Assembly (NCBI RefSeq): GCF_001039005.1
Contig: NZ_LDWR01000021.1
Coordinates: 1 to 64,000 of the forward strand
Reading direction: 5' to 3'
Length of the DNA stretch: 64,000 nt
Source of the DNA: Burkholderia cepacia
Lineage (GTDB): Bacteria > Pseudomonadota > Gammaproteobacteria > Burkholderiales > Burkholderiaceae
Part shown: positions 12,015 to 20,652 of the stretch, piece by piece
Layout: each line of letters begins with the position of its first letter
How positions within the stretch are numbered: position 1 is the first letter of the stretch
Made by a program: the position numbers and the translations under genes
Notes under the pieces: generated by a model
The model's database searches: none
Seen by the model: the letters and a program-made list of their open reading frames with translations, nothing else
Told to the model about the DNA's origin: nothing

Positions 12015-13907
12015 ATGAAGCGCTCGATCGCCACCGTGTCACTGTCCGGCACGCTCGCCGAGAAACTCGCCGCCATCCAGGCCGCGGGCTTCGACGGCGT
12101 CGAAATCTTCGAAAACGACCTCGTCTACTTCGACGGATCGCCGGCCGACGTCCGCCGCATGGCCGCCGATCTCGGTCTCGACATCGTGCTGTTCCAGCCG
12201 TTTCGCGACTTCGAGGGTGTGAGCGCGGCGCAGCTCGCACGCAACCTCGATCGCATCAAGCGCAAGTTCGACGTGATGCACGCGCTCGGCACCGACCGCA
12301 TCCTCGTCTGCAGCAACGTGTCGGCCGACACGATCGCGGACGACGGGCTGCTCGTCGACCAGCTCGGCGCACTCGCGGAAGCCGCTCGACAGGCCGGTGT
12401 AGTCGCCGCGTACGAAGCGCTTGCGTGGGGCCGCGTCGTGAACCGGTACGGCCATGCGTGGAAGCTCGTGAATGCCGTGAACAGCCCGCATCTCGGCCTC
12501 GCGCTCGACAGCTTCCACACGCTGTCGCTCGACGATTCGCCGGACGCGATCGCCGACATTCCCGGCGACCGGATCGCGTTCGTGCAGATCGCCGACGCGC
12601 CGAAGCTCGCGATGGACGTGCTGGAATGGAGCCGCCACTACCGCTCGTTCCCGGGCCAGGGCGACTTCGACCTCGCGCGCTTCACCGCGCGCGTGATCGA
12701 GTCGGGCTACACGGGGCCGCTGTCGCTCGAGATCTTCAACGACGGCTTCCGCGCGGCGCCGACCGCGATCACGGCCGCCGACGGGCATCGCTCGCTGCTC
12801 TACCTGGAAGACCTGACGCGCGAGCGGCTCGCGCAGGACGGCCGCGCGCCGGCCGCCGGCCAGCCGCTGTTCGCGCCGCCGGCGCCGCCCGCGCACGTCG
12901 GGTTCCAGTTCATCGAATTCGCGGTCGACGCCCAGGCGGCGGCGACCGTCGGCGAATGGCTCGGCAGGATGCGCTTCCGGCTCGCCGGCCGGCATCGCTC
13001 GAAGGACGTGACGCTGTTCCAGCACGGCGCCGCGTCGATCGTGCTGAACGCGGAGCGCGACTCGTTCGCCGATGCGTTCTTCCAGCGGCACGGGCTGTCG
13101 CTGTGTGCGTCGGCGTTCCGCGTCGACGACGCGAAAGTGGCGTTCGAACGCGCGGCCGGCTTCGGCTACGTGCCGTTCTCCGGGCGCGTCGGGCCGAACG
13201 AGCGCGTGCTGCCGGGCGTGCAGGCGCCGGACGGCAGCCTCGAGTATTTCGTCGACGAAACGCCGAACGCGCCGACGCTGTATGAATCGGACTTCGTGCT
13301 GACCGACATCGACGGCCCGAGCGAGGTCGGCCCGCTGACGGGCATCGACCATGTGTGCCTCGCGCTGCCGGCCGACGCGCTCGACACGTGGATCCTGTTC
13401 TTCAAGACGGCATTCGGCTTCGAAGCCGAGCGCAGCTGGCTCGTGCCCGACCCGTACGGGCTGATGCGCAGCCGCGCGGTGCGCAGCGCCGACGGTTCGG
13501 TGCGGATCGCGCTGAACGCGTCGGTCGACCGTCACACGGCCGTCGCCGAATCGCTCGACCGCTACCACGGCACGGGGTTGAACCACGTCGCGTTCCGCAC
13601 CGACGACATCGTGAAGACGATCGCCGCGTTCGCGGCCGACGGCGTGCCGTTCCTGCGCATTCCGGCCAACTACTACGACGATCTCGCCGCGCGCTACGCG
13701 CTGTCGGACGAACTGATCGACACGCTGAGCGCGCATCACCTGCTCTATGACCGCGACGAGCACGGCGGCGAATTCCTGCACGCGTATACGGAACTGGTCG
13801 ACAACCGTTTCTCGCTCGAGATCGTCGAGCGGCGCGGCGGATACGACGGCTACGGCGCGACGAACGCGGCCGTGCGGCTGGCCGCGCAGGCGCAGCGCAG
13901 GAAATAA
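12015..13907 (+). CDS. quiC: 3-dehydroshikimate dehydratase fused to an HPPD-like VOC domain
   Basis: This 630-aa two-domain protein has an N-terminal AP-endonuclease-2/xylose-isomerase TIM barrel (about 1-275) and a C-terminal glyoxalase/4-hydroxyphenylpyruvate dioxygenase-like part (about 295-620). The barrel carries VEIFENDL, the metal-site Glu in AAYEALAWG, LALDSFHTLS, and the Gln/Glu sites FVQIADAP and SLEIFND. The C-terminal half has GIDHVCLALP, the metal His in GLNHVAFRTDD and a late FLHAYTE. The family converts 3-dehydroshikimate to protocatechuate. Divergence from the dehydroquinase/dehydrogenase/transporter operon completes a quinate-to-protocatechuate pathway. Whether the VOC half is catalytic is not settled by the sequence. 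Confidence 0.9.
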   Translation: MKRSIATVSLSGTLAEKLAAIQAAGFDGVEIFENDLVYFDGSPADVRRMAADLGLDIVLFQPFRDFEGVSAAQLARNLDRIKRKFDVMHALGTDRILVCSNVSADTIADDGLLVDQLGALAEAARQAGVVAAYEALAWGRVVNRYGHAWKLVNAVNSPHLGLALDSFHTLSLDDSPDAIADIPGDRIAFVQIADAPKLAMDVLEWSRHYRSFPGQGDFDLARFTARVIESGYTGPLSLEIFNDGFRAAPTAITAADGHRSLLYLEDLTRERLAQDGRAPAAGQPLFAPPAPPAHVGFQFIEFAVDAQAAATVGEWLGRMRFRLAGRHRSKDVTLFQHGAASIVLNAERDSFADAFFQRHGLSLCASAFRVDDAKVAFERAAGFGYVPFSGRVGPNERVLPGVQAPDGSLEYFVDETPNAPTLYESDFVLTDIDGPSEVGPLTGIDHVCLALPADALDTWILFFKTAFGFEAERSWLVPDPYGLMRSRAVRSADGSVRIALNASVDRHTAVAESLDRYHGTGLNHVAFRTDDIVKTIAAFAADGVPFLRIPANYYDDLAARYALSDELIDTLSAHHLLYDRDEHGGEFLHAYTELVDNRFSLEIVERRGGYDGYGATNAAVRLAAQAQRRK

Positions 13908-14209
13908 GGGAAGGACGCGAAGCAGGAGGTGTGGGGCGGGATCACATGGCGACCCGAGGTTCGACGCTCGCGGCCGGCTCAAAGGGCCACATCCGGCGCG
14001 CACCGTCGTGGTGAATCGAGCGGCTGCGAACCAGCCCGCGCGGCTGCCCGCGATCGGGCCGGGAGCCGCGCTCCGTATGACGTTACATACGGTAACCCGT
14101 ACCGCAGCGCAGCATCCCGTCGCCGGCCACGGTTTTAAGAATCGCTTAAGTCTTCGTGGGCACCATCCGCAACCAGTACCCGATGGTTATCTCGAAAAGG
14201 AGGAAAGCG
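13908..14209. other. Intergenic region with inverted repeats
   Basis: No gene is supported. The right part holds nested inverted repeats at 14073-14104 and a TTAAG/CTTAA inverted repeat at 14135-14149, both upstream of the small gene at 14210. The left part shows nothing recognisable. Confidence 0.5.
14073..14104. repeat. Nested CCGTA-type inverted repeats, candidate operator
   Basis: CCGTATG (14073-14079) and CATACGG (14086-14092) are perfectly inverted around a 6-bp spacer. The right arm also pairs with a third element: CGGTA (14090-14094) against TACCG (14100-14104). GTTAC/GTAAC (14082-14096) is a further inverted pair. The arrangement resembles overlapping operator sites 105-140 bp upstream of the gene at 14210. 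Confidence 0.45.
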
Positions 14210-14473
14210 ATGAGCGCCGTAGAAGCACCCGCGGGCCGCCAGGCCGCGCCCCCTGCAAAGAAGACGATGCTGCGCCGCCTGCTCAGTCATCATGAAATCG
14301 CGACGCTGCTGGTGCTGCTGCACGCACCGATCGGCGCGAACGCCAAACCCGAACTGCCTGCGCTGCAGGAAGCCGGCCTCGTCGAGATGGTCAAGCTCGA
14401 CCCCGATACGGCACCGAGCTTCCGCTTGACCGAAGACGGCACGGCCGTCCTGAAAGGGCTCGGCTACCGCTGA
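14210..14473 (+). CDS. Small protein of unknown function, winged-helix-like
   Basis: I do not recognise a family for this 87-aa protein. An Ala/Pro/Lys-rich N-terminus of about 20 residues precedes a compact helical part (LRRLLSHHEIATLLVLLHAP, then PALQEAGLVEMVKLDP and FRLTEDGTAVLKGLGYR). The alternation of helices with a final beta-turn and TEDG looks like a small winged-helix fold of the kind seen in MarR-like proteins; that is inference. The start is secure: AAAAGGAGG sits at 14195-14203, 6 nt before the ATG. The gene stands alone and is convergent with the AraC-type regulator downstream. Confidence 0.75.
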   Translation: MSAVEAPAGRQAAPPAKKTMLRRLLSHHEIATLLVLLHAPIGANAKPELPALQEAGLVEMVKLDPDTAPSFRLTEDGTAVLKGLGYR

Positions 14474-14563
14474 GCCGCCGCTGTTCCAAGCTGTTCCACA
14501 ACTTTCCCGCCGTTTTACGCCCTGCCCCGTTCATGCGCCGCGTCGGCTTCGCCGGCCGGCCTC

Positions 14564-15358
14564 TCACCCTGCCCGATCCTGCAGCATCAACCGGTATTCC
14601 GTCGGCGTCACGCCGACCGTCGCCTTGAACTGGCGCGTGAACGCGCTGTGATCCGTATAGCCGCATAACGCCGCGACGTCGGTCACCTTGTCATGCGTGA
14701 TCAGCAGCGCGGTGGCCGCATCGAGCCGCGTCTTCAGCAGCACCTGGCGCGGCGTCAGGTGAAACACCTTGTGGAAGTAGCGTTCGAGCTGCGCGACCGA
14801 CATCCCGGCCATCTGCGCAAGCTGCTTCAGGTTCAGCGGCTGCACGTAGTGATCCTGGATGTGCTGGACCACGTCGGCGAGCCGGCTGTACGCCGGGTGC
14901 GATCCCTCGTGCGCCTTCAGGTCGCGCGAGATGCCCGCGAGGCCGACCACCTTGCCCGCGGCGTCGCGCAGCGGTTCCTTGCAGGTCAGGCACCAGCCCG
15001 GCAGGCGGCCCGGATACAGGTGCAGTTCGAGCTGGTCCATCAGTTGCTGGCCGGCGTTGATCGTCGCCATGTCCTGCTCGAAATAGCTGCGGCCGAAACG
15101 GCGCGGAAACACTTCGTCGGTCGTCTTGCCGAGCAGGTCGCGCTTGTCCTTGTAGCCGCAGCGCATCGCCAGCGTGCGATTGACGAGCGCGTAGCGGCCG
15201 TTCGCATCCTTCACGAAGAACGCGACGTCGGGCAGCGCATCGAACACCGGTTCGAGCAGGCGGAAGTGCGCGAGCATCGCGCCGAGATCGGCGTTGTCGG
15301 GCTGGTAGCGCAACGTGTCGGACAGGCTCATGGGCGGTACGGCAAGCAAGGTCGTCAT
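14564..15358 (-). CDS. AraC-family regulator with N-terminal PAS domain
   Basis: This 264-aa regulator has a PAS sensor domain at about 30-150 (FDALPDVAFFVKDANGRYAL, NRTLAMRCGY, CKEPLRDAAGKVVGLAGISRD) and an AraC/XylS DNA-binding domain at about 165-255 with both helix-turn-helices (LAQMAGMSVAQLERYFHKVF and VTDVAALCGYTDHSAFTRQF). It probably senses a small ligand or redox state. Its target is unknown; the LivK-type gene starting at 15967 is divergent across 608 bp that contain a large inverted repeat (15652-15699), which makes that gene a candidate target. That link is inference. Confidence 0.88.
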   Translation of the reverse strand: MTTLLAVPPMSLSDTLRYQPDNADLGAMLAHFRLLEPVFDALPDVAFFVKDANGRYALVNRTLAMRCGYKDKRDLLGKTTDEVFPRRFGRSYFEQDMATINAGQQLMDQLELHLYPGRLPGWCLTCKEPLRDAAGKVVGLAGISRDLKAHEGSHPAYSRLADVVQHIQDHYVQPLNLKQLAQMAGMSVAQLERYFHKVFHLTPRQVLLKTRLDAATALLITHDKVTDVAALCGYTDHSAFTRQFKATVGVTPTEYRLMLQDRAG

Positions 15359-15966
15359 CCCGGCAACCGCGTAGCGAGTGGCAGATGGCGTCGATTATAG
15401 GAGCGCCCCGTCAAACGCGTCGCGCCGATCGCGGGGCAGGCAAGCGTGCGGTGGCCGGCCGCATCGCGCGTGCCGATCGGCCGGCGACATACGTTGTGTG
15501 CGCAACCACTTCGATGCGCGTGCGCGGCCGGCATCGATTCCGCTTCCGCCGCTGTCGGCGGACCGCGCCGACGCGCCGGCAACGCGCACCCGAATCCGTC
15601 ATCCTAAAAATGCCGACGTACCGCGTCTTGGCGCGTTTGCGCATTCGGCGTGACGATTTCGGCATATATCAGGGTTATCGACGATATGCCGATATCGTCG
15701 CCGGCCGCGCACCGAACGCGCAAGACGCGCGCATTTTCGCTATCTAGACTTCGCTTCACGGTGACGAGACGACATCACGCCGCTGCCGCAATCGGCGCGC
15801 ACGGCCCTCCGCACCAGCCAGCGCGCACGCCGATTCCGGCACAGCCCAGGCTGCACGCGGCGAGCACGCACGGCCTTCGCATCGGCCTGCCGACCGAATC
15901 GTCTCGCCCGGTTTACCGGCGCCGGCCCGCAAGCCGGCGGCGGCCCAACCACGCCATCAAGGGGAA
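15359..15966. other. Long intergenic region between PAS-AraC and LivK-type genes
   Basis: Several overlapping short open frames run through here, but none has a ribosome binding site or protein-like composition, so I call no gene. The main feature is the inverted repeat at 15652-15699. Sequence around it is locally A/T-rich, which suits a promoter region. Confidence 0.5.
15652..15699. repeat. 16-bp inverted repeat, candidate operator
   Basis: Arms GACGATTTCGGCATAT (15652-15667) and ATATGCCGATATCGTC (15684-15699) are inverted copies with one mismatch in 16. They are separated by 16 bp, so equivalent positions lie 32 bp apart, about three helical turns. No T-run follows, which argues for protein binding rather than termination. 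Confidence 0.6.
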
Positions 15967-17109
15967 GTGAAAGTGAAGCTGAAGGTATCGCACGTCGCGC
16001 TGGCTGCTGCCTGCGCACTGTCGGGCACGCACGCCATCGCCGCCGACGTCGTCAAGATCGGTTTCGCCGCACCGCTGACCGGCCCGCAATCGAACTACGG
16101 CACGGACATGCAGAAGGGCGTGCAACTCGCGATCGCCGACTTCAACGCGACGCGTCCGACGATCGGCGGCAAGCCCGTCACGTTCCAGCTCGACTCGCAG
16201 GACGACCAGGCCGACCCGCGCACGGGCACGACCGTCGCGCAGCGGCTGATCGACGACAACGTCCGCGGTGTCATCGGCCACTTCAACTCGGGCACGAGCA
16301 TTCCGGCGTCCGACCTGTACGATCACGCCGGGCTGCCGCAGATCTCGATGGCGACGTCGCCGCAATACACGGCGCGCGGCTACAAGACGACCTACCGGCT
16401 GCTGACGAGCGACGCGCAAGCGGGCCGCATCGTCGGCACGTATGCGGTGAAGACGCTGCGCTTCAAGCGCATCGCGATCATCGACGACCGCACGGCTTAC
16501 GGCCAGGGCATCGCCGACGAATTCGCGAAGGCCGTCGAGGCCGCGGGCGGCACGATCGTCAAGCGCGACTTCACGAACGACAAGGCGCTCGACTTCTCCG
16601 CGATCCTGACCAACCTGAAGGGCGTCAATCCGGACGCGATCTTCTACGGCGGCGGCGACGCGCAATCGTCGCCGATGATCCGCAAGATGCGCCAGCTCGG
16701 GATGAAGTCGGCGTTCGTGACGGGCGAGATGTCGCGCTCGCCGACGTTCCTGAAGGTGGGCGGCGAAGCGGCGGAAGGCGCGATCGTCTACATGGGCGGA
16801 CTGCCGAAGGAAAAGATGCCGGGCTTCGCCGGCTACGCGGCACGCTACAAGGCGCGCTTCAACGAAGACGTGATCACGTACTCGCCGTACTCGTATGACG
16901 GCACGATCGCGCTGCTCACCGCGATGAAGGATGCGAACTCGACCGACCCGAAGGTCTATACGCCGTATCTCGGCAAGGTGTCGATCAAGGGCGTGTCGGC
17001 CCCCAGCATCGCATACGACACGAAGGGCGACCTGAGGGATGCGCCGGTGACGATCTACAAGGTCGAGCACGGCGCGTTCAAGCCGGTCGATACGATCGCC
17101 GGCAACTGA
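15967..17109 (+). CDS. LivK-type ABC transporter substrate-binding protein
   Basis: This 380-aa periplasmic binding protein of the branched-chain amino acid (type I) family has a signal peptide ending near THAIAA (about residue 26). The mature start VVKIGFAAPLTGPQSNYG, the IGHFNSGTSIP ligand segment, IIDDRTAYGQG and YSYDGTIALLTAM are typical. No permease or ATPase genes accompany it, so it either uses transporter subunits encoded elsewhere or serves as an orphan receptor. The start is ambiguous: GTG at 15967 gives the full frame, but the GGGGA-rich site fits better with a GTG at 15973, two residues later. Ligand unknown. Confidence 0.88.
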   Translation: MKVKLKVSHVALAAACALSGTHAIAADVVKIGFAAPLTGPQSNYGTDMQKGVQLAIADFNATRPTIGGKPVTFQLDSQDDQADPRTGTTVAQRLIDDNVRGVIGHFNSGTSIPASDLYDHAGLPQISMATSPQYTARGYKTTYRLLTSDAQAGRIVGTYAVKTLRFKRIAIIDDRTAYGQGIADEFAKAVEAAGGTIVKRDFTNDKALDFSAILTNLKGVNPDAIFYGGGDAQSSPMIRKMRQLGMKSAFVTGEMSRSPTFLKVGGEAAEGAIVYMGGLPKEKMPGFAGYAARYKARFNEDVITYSPYSYDGTIALLTAMKDANSTDPKVYTPYLGKVSIKGVSAPSIAYDTKGDLRDAPVTIYKVEHGAFKPVDTIAGN

Positions 17110-17436
17110 TACGACTCGTACACGAGACCCTGCCCCGCGCGGCGCGCAAGCGGCTCACCGGCCGCCCGCGCCGCGCGCGTGCTTCAGCTTCACGGTCCGA
17201 AGCGTTCCTCGGCGCGCACCCGCGCTCGCGCATTTCGCGCTCCTGTAGAATCCTCCCACCCGCTTTGACGCTTCGTCTCTGCCGCGCCCCATCCCGGTGC
17301 GGCGGTGCGTGTTTCGTGCTCCATCCGGCACCCGGCACGCTTCGACGACGCAAGCCGCGCCTTGTCAGTCCATGCCGATAGCGGGCCCTGGAGACGCAGC
17401 ACCGACAACAACATTCGAAAACCGATCGTCCTGACC
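17110..17436. other. Intergenic region before the MHS transporter
   Basis: I see no gene. A possible -10 TAGAAT lies at 17246-17251 without a good -35. No clear terminator follows the LivK-type gene. Confidence 0.4.
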
Positions 17437-18747
17437 ATGCAAGCTTCCGAATTGAGCGGCGTGCCTCGCGCCGCCGAACGCGCGCTCACGCGCGGCGACT
17501 ATAAAACCCTTGGCCTTGCCGCACTCGGCGGCGCCCTCGAGTTCTACGACTTCATCATCTTCGTGTTCTTCGCGCCGGCGATAGGACAGCTGTTCTTCCC
17601 GCACGACATTCCCGACTGGCTGCGCCAGTTGCAGACGTTCGGCATCTTCGCGGCCGGCTATCTCGCGCGCCCGCTCGGCGGCGTGATCATGGCGCACTTC
17701 GGCGACCTGTTCGGCCGCAAGCGGATGTTCACGCTGAGCGTGCTGATGATGTCCGTGCCGACGCTGCTGATGGGCCTGCTGCCGACCTACGACTCGATCG
17801 GCATCCTCGCGCCGGTGTTGCTGCTGCTGTTCCGCGTGCTGCAGGGCGCGGCGGTCGGCGGCGAAGTGCCGGGCGCGTGGGTGTTCGTGTCCGAGCACGT
17901 GCCGTCGCGCCACATCGGTTATGCGTGCGGCACGCTGACCGCGGGCCTCACGGCCGGCATCCTGCTCGGCTCGCTCGTTGCAGCGGGCATCAACAGCCGC
18001 TACTCGGCCGCCGAAGTCGGTGCGTTCGCATGGCGCATCCCGTTCCTGCTCGGCGGCCTGTTCGGGCTGTTCTCGGTGTACCTGCGCCGCTGGCTGCATG
18101 AAACGCCGGTGTTCGCCGAGATGAAGGCGAAGAAGGCGCTCGCGGCCGAGATTCCGCTGAAGGCCGTGCTGCGCGACCACGGCCGCGCGGTGATCGTGTC
18201 GATGCTGCTCACGTGGATGCTGTCGGCCGCAATCGTCGTCGTGATCCTGATGACACCCGCGCTGCTGCAGAAGCAGTTCCACCTGACGCCCGCGACCACG
18301 CTGTTCGCGAACAGCGTCGCGACGCTGTGCCTGACGGCCGGCTGCATCACCGCCGGTTCGCTCGCGGGCTGGATCGGCGCGAAGCGCGTGCTCGGCATCG
18401 GTGGCATCGGGCTGGCCGCGTGCTACTACCTGCTGTTCGTGCGGGTCGCGGCCGACGCGTCGACGCTGCCGCTCTACTACGGGATCGCAGGCTTCATGGT
18501 CGGCACGATCGGCGCGGTGCCGTTCGTGATGGTCAAGAGCTTCCCGGCCGTCGTGCGCTTCTCGGGCATCTCGTTCTCGTACAACGTCGCGTATGCGATC
18601 TTCGGCGGCCTCACGCCGGTGATCGTGTCGCTGATGATGAAATCGAATCCGCTTGCACCGGTCGTGTACGTCGCGACAATCTGCGTGCTCGGCGCGATCG
18701 CCGTGCAGTTCGCGAAGGATGCTAAGGACGTGAAGGGCACGCACTGA
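17437..18747 (+). CDS. MFS transporter, metabolite:H+ symporter (MHS) type
   Basis: This 436-aa transporter of the MHS subgroup (relatives of ProP, ShiA, KgtP) has about 12 membrane helices. Visible are the helix-1 acid in LGGALEFYDFIIFVFF, the helix 2-3 motif HFGDLFGRKRMF and RVLQGAAVGGEVPGAWVFV. Members carry carboxylates, betaine or aromatic acids in symport with protons; substrate cannot be assigned. The ATG at 17437 starts just before the conserved region, but no strong ribosome binding site precedes it; an in-frame extension to 17305 lacks support. Monocistronic, ending at a bidirectional terminator. Confidence 0.85.
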   Translation: MQASELSGVPRAAERALTRGDYKTLGLAALGGALEFYDFIIFVFFAPAIGQLFFPHDIPDWLRQLQTFGIFAAGYLARPLGGVIMAHFGDLFGRKRMFTLSVLMMSVPTLLMGLLPTYDSIGILAPVLLLLFRVLQGAAVGGEVPGAWVFVSEHVPSRHIGYACGTLTAGLTAGILLGSLVAAGINSRYSAAEVGAFAWRIPFLLGGLFGLFSVYLRRWLHETPVFAEMKAKKALAAEIPLKAVLRDHGRAVIVSMLLTWMLSAAIVVVILMTPALLQKQFHLTPATTLFANSVATLCLTAGCITAGSLAGWIGAKRVLGIGGIGLAACYYLLFVRVAADASTLPLYYGIAGFMVGTIGAVPFVMVKSFPAVVRFSGISFSYNVAYAIFGGLTPVIVSLMMKSNPLAPVVYVATICVLGAIAVQFAKDAKDVKGTH

Positions 18748-18779
18748 ACGCCGGCGCGCGCCGCGCCCGTTCCATGAAC

Positions 18780-18818
18780 AAAGGGCCGAATCCCGCGGGA
18801 TTCGGCCCTTTCTTTTTG
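18780..18818. terminator. Bidirectional terminator
   Basis: AAAGGGCCGAATCCCG (from 18780) pairs with its inverted copy ending at 18811, followed by TTTCTTTTT on the plus strand and, read leftward, preceded A-runs giving T-runs. It ends the MHS transporter gene and the leftward DoxX gene. Confidence 0.85.
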
Positions 18819-18843
18819 CTTCGGCGCAACCGCGTGCGTGCGA

Positions 18844-19281
18844 TCAGCGCAGGCCGCCGTACGACGAACTCGGCCGGCGCAGGCCGTCGATGCTCGCGCC
18901 GCCGGCGCCGGTGACGAACAGCAGCAGGAAACCGCCGGCGATCGCGATGTTCTTCCAGAAGTGGATCACCATGTCGTGCTGGACCGCGGCGTCGGTTGCG
19001 TCCCAGAAATTGTGCCCGACCATCGCGGTCGCGACCGTATAGAACGCCATCAGCAGCGCAAGCGGCTTCACCTTGTAGCCGACGATCAGCAGCAGGCCGC
19101 CGAGCCCTTCGATCGCGACGACGATCGGCCCGATGACCTGCGGATACGGCACGTTCAGCCCGTGCAGGTAACCGACGAAATCGCTGTAGCCGAGCAGCTT
19201 CATCACGCCGCCCCACAAGAACAACGCCGCCAGCGCCAGGCGTGCAAAAAAAATGACGCCGGAATCGACGGAACGCGTCAT
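18844..19281 (-). CDS. DoxX family membrane protein
   Basis: This 145-aa protein has four predicted membrane helices (about 8-28, 50-70, 75-95 and 108-128) and the DoxX signature FLWGGVMKLLGY with LLIVGYKVKPLALLMAFYTV and HFWKNIAIAGGFLLLF. DoxX proteins are small integral membrane proteins linked in some bacteria to thiol/oxidative stress or terminal oxidases; no partner here narrows the function. The start at 19281 fits the family N-terminus. It stands alone. Confidence 0.88.
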   Translation of the reverse strand: MTRSVDSGVIFFARLALAALFLWGGVMKLLGYSDFVGYLHGLNVPYPQVIGPIVVAIEGLGGLLLIVGYKVKPLALLMAFYTVATAMVGHNFWDATDAAVQHDMVIHFWKNIAIAGGFLLLFVTGAGGASIDGLRRPSSSYGGLR

Positions 19282-19475
19282 GCCTCTCTCCTCGTATGCA
19301 ATTCAGCCGGCCGCACGGGGCGCCCCCGGGCGGCTCGGGGCCGCGCGGCTCTGCGGGGCCCGCAGCAAATCGGTCAGCATAGAGGGTCTTTCGGCCGTGC
19401 CCAAGAAAAAGGTTGTAGCAAATCTTTACACGGCGGCGACCGCGCAGCCCGCGGGCGGCGGCACGGAAAAGACGT

Positions 19476-19931
19476 TTAGCCCGCGTCGCTCAACAGCACG
19501 CCTTTCTTGAAGATGAAACAGCCGTAGCCGCGCAGCTCGCCGGTGACGATCACCGCGTACGCCTGCTGCGCGCGCTCGTAGAACGCGAAACGCTCGATGC
19601 CGGTGAGCGGCACCGCACGCCCTTCCGCGCGGTCGATCTCGGCCTGCACCTCGCGCTGCACGGGCGGCACCGCGGCCGCATCGCCGACGACTTCCATCCG
19701 CCAGGCAGGCGTGTCGACGAACGTATCGAGCGGCAGCACCGACAGCACCGCACGCGCGACGCGCGCCGAATCGGCGCCGTCGATCCGCAGCGCGCGGCCG
19801 ACCACCGTGTGCTCCGAGACGGATTCCGCCGGGAAATTCGCATCGCAGATCGCGATTTCGTCACCGTGGCCCATCGCGCGCAGCGTGTGCAGGATGTCGG
19901 CGTGAAGCAGCGGGTCGAGATTTTTCAGCAT
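19476..19931 (-). CDS. fucU: L-fucose mutarotase-type protein (RbsD/FucU family)
   Basis: This 151-aa RbsD/FucU-family protein interconverts sugar anomers. Visible are MLKNLDPLLHADILHTLRAM with its conserved His, GHGDEIAICDANFPAES with the active Asp and a C-terminal TGELRGYGCFIFKKGV. The GY-C/N-I--KKGV ending and the length match FucU rather than RbsD. No fucose catabolic gene is near, so its sugar is unproven. The ATG at 19931 follows a GGAG-containing leader, and the upstream 41 bp hold a perfect 11-bp inverted repeat (19944-19984) that may regulate it. Confidence 0.88.
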   Translation of the reverse strand: MLKNLDPLLHADILHTLRAMGHGDEIAICDANFPAESVSEHTVVGRALRIDGADSARVARAVLSVLPLDTFVDTPAWRMEVVGDAAAVPPVQREVQAEIDRAEGRAVPLTGIERFAFYERAQQAYAVIVTGELRGYGCFIFKKGVLLSDAG

Positions 19932-19943
19932 GTCGGGTGGTCT

Positions 19944-19984
19944 CCGGGATCAGGAACAAACCGCATAACGTTACCTGATCCCGG
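19944..19984. repeat. Perfect 11-bp inverted repeat upstream of fucU
   Basis: CCGGGATCAGG (19944-19954) is the exact inverse of CCTGATCCCGG (19974-19984), with a 19-nt spacer. It sits 12 bp from the fucU start and 26 bp past the stop of the SnoaL-like gene. It could be an operator or an RNA hairpin in the fucU leader; no T-run follows it in the leftward direction, so simple termination is less likely. Confidence 0.55.
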
Positions 19985-20010
19985 TGGCCGTTGTGCATCC
20001 TTCGCTCGGA

Positions 20011-20403
20011 TCACGACGCCGCGGCCGGCATCTCGTCGATGAAACCCGTGACCGACTTCAGGCGGCCCGACGCGTCGACGGTGCCGAAGTCCGAGCCTTT
20101 CACGATCGCCGCGCCGTCGGGCGACACGAGTGCCCACGAGAACCGCAGGTGCTGGCCGAACGCGTCGACGTCGGTCGTGCGGCGGAAGCGGAATGCCGGG
20201 AATCGCTCCTGCACGGCCGCGATCATCGTGTCGATGCCTGCGTGGCCGTCGCCAGCCATCAGCGGATCGCGATAGGCCGCGTCGCTCGCGTAGGTCGCGT
20301 CGATCAGCGCACGGCGACGTGCGACGTCGGGTTCGTTCCATGCGTCGAAGTAGCGGTCGATCAGGTCGGTGTGAACGGACGGGACGGATTGGGCGGTGTT
20401 CAT
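20011..20403 (-). CDS. SnoaL/NTF2-like fold protein
   Basis: This 130-aa protein has the small cone-shaped SnoaL/NTF2-like fold pattern: an N-terminal helix IDRYFDAWNEPD, AYRDPLMAGDGHAGIDTMI, FRRTTDVDAFGQHLRFSWAL and FDxRGRLKSVTGFIDE-like C-terminal strand (GTVDASGRLKSVTGFIDEM). Such proteins include polyketide cyclases, isomerases and many uncharacterised enzymes; I cannot name a substrate. GAGG lies upstream of the ATG at 20403. It is separate from garD, whose terminator stands between them. Confidence 0.82.
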   Translation of the reverse strand: MNTAQSVPSVHTDLIDRYFDAWNEPDVARRRALIDATYASDAAYRDPLMAGDGHAGIDTMIAAVQERFPAFRFRRTTDVDAFGQHLRFSWALVSPDGAAIVKGSDFGTVDASGRLKSVTGFIDEMPAAAS

Positions 20404-20605
20404 GCGAGGCTCCTTGTATCGATGAGGGGACGATGTCGCGGATGTTTCGGGTCCGCGTGCCGCTATCGTCGCCGGGCTCGCGTGGGCGGTCGATTACGTG
20501 CGAGGTAAGGAAATCGCGCCGGCCGCGTCGAGGACGCGCGCCAACTGTTCGATCTGCCCGACGACGCGTCACTGCGCCGATTCCATCTTTCGCAGCCGAA
20601 AAAAA

Positions 20606-20625
20606 CGGGCGCCCTCGGGCGCCCG
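20606..20625 (-). terminator. Terminator of garD
   Basis: An 8-bp stem CGGGCGCC/GGCGCCCG (20606-20613 and 20618-20625) has a four-base loop. A run of A at 20599-20605 reads as a U-tract leftward, 28 bp after the garD stop. Confidence 0.85.
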
Positions 20626-20652
20626 CATCGCATGCCGTCGCGACCGCACGCG

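Noticed and set aside
15378..15970. Several short open frames between the PAS-AraC and LivK-type genes
   Set aside because: They overlap each other on both strands, lack ribosome sites and protein-like composition.
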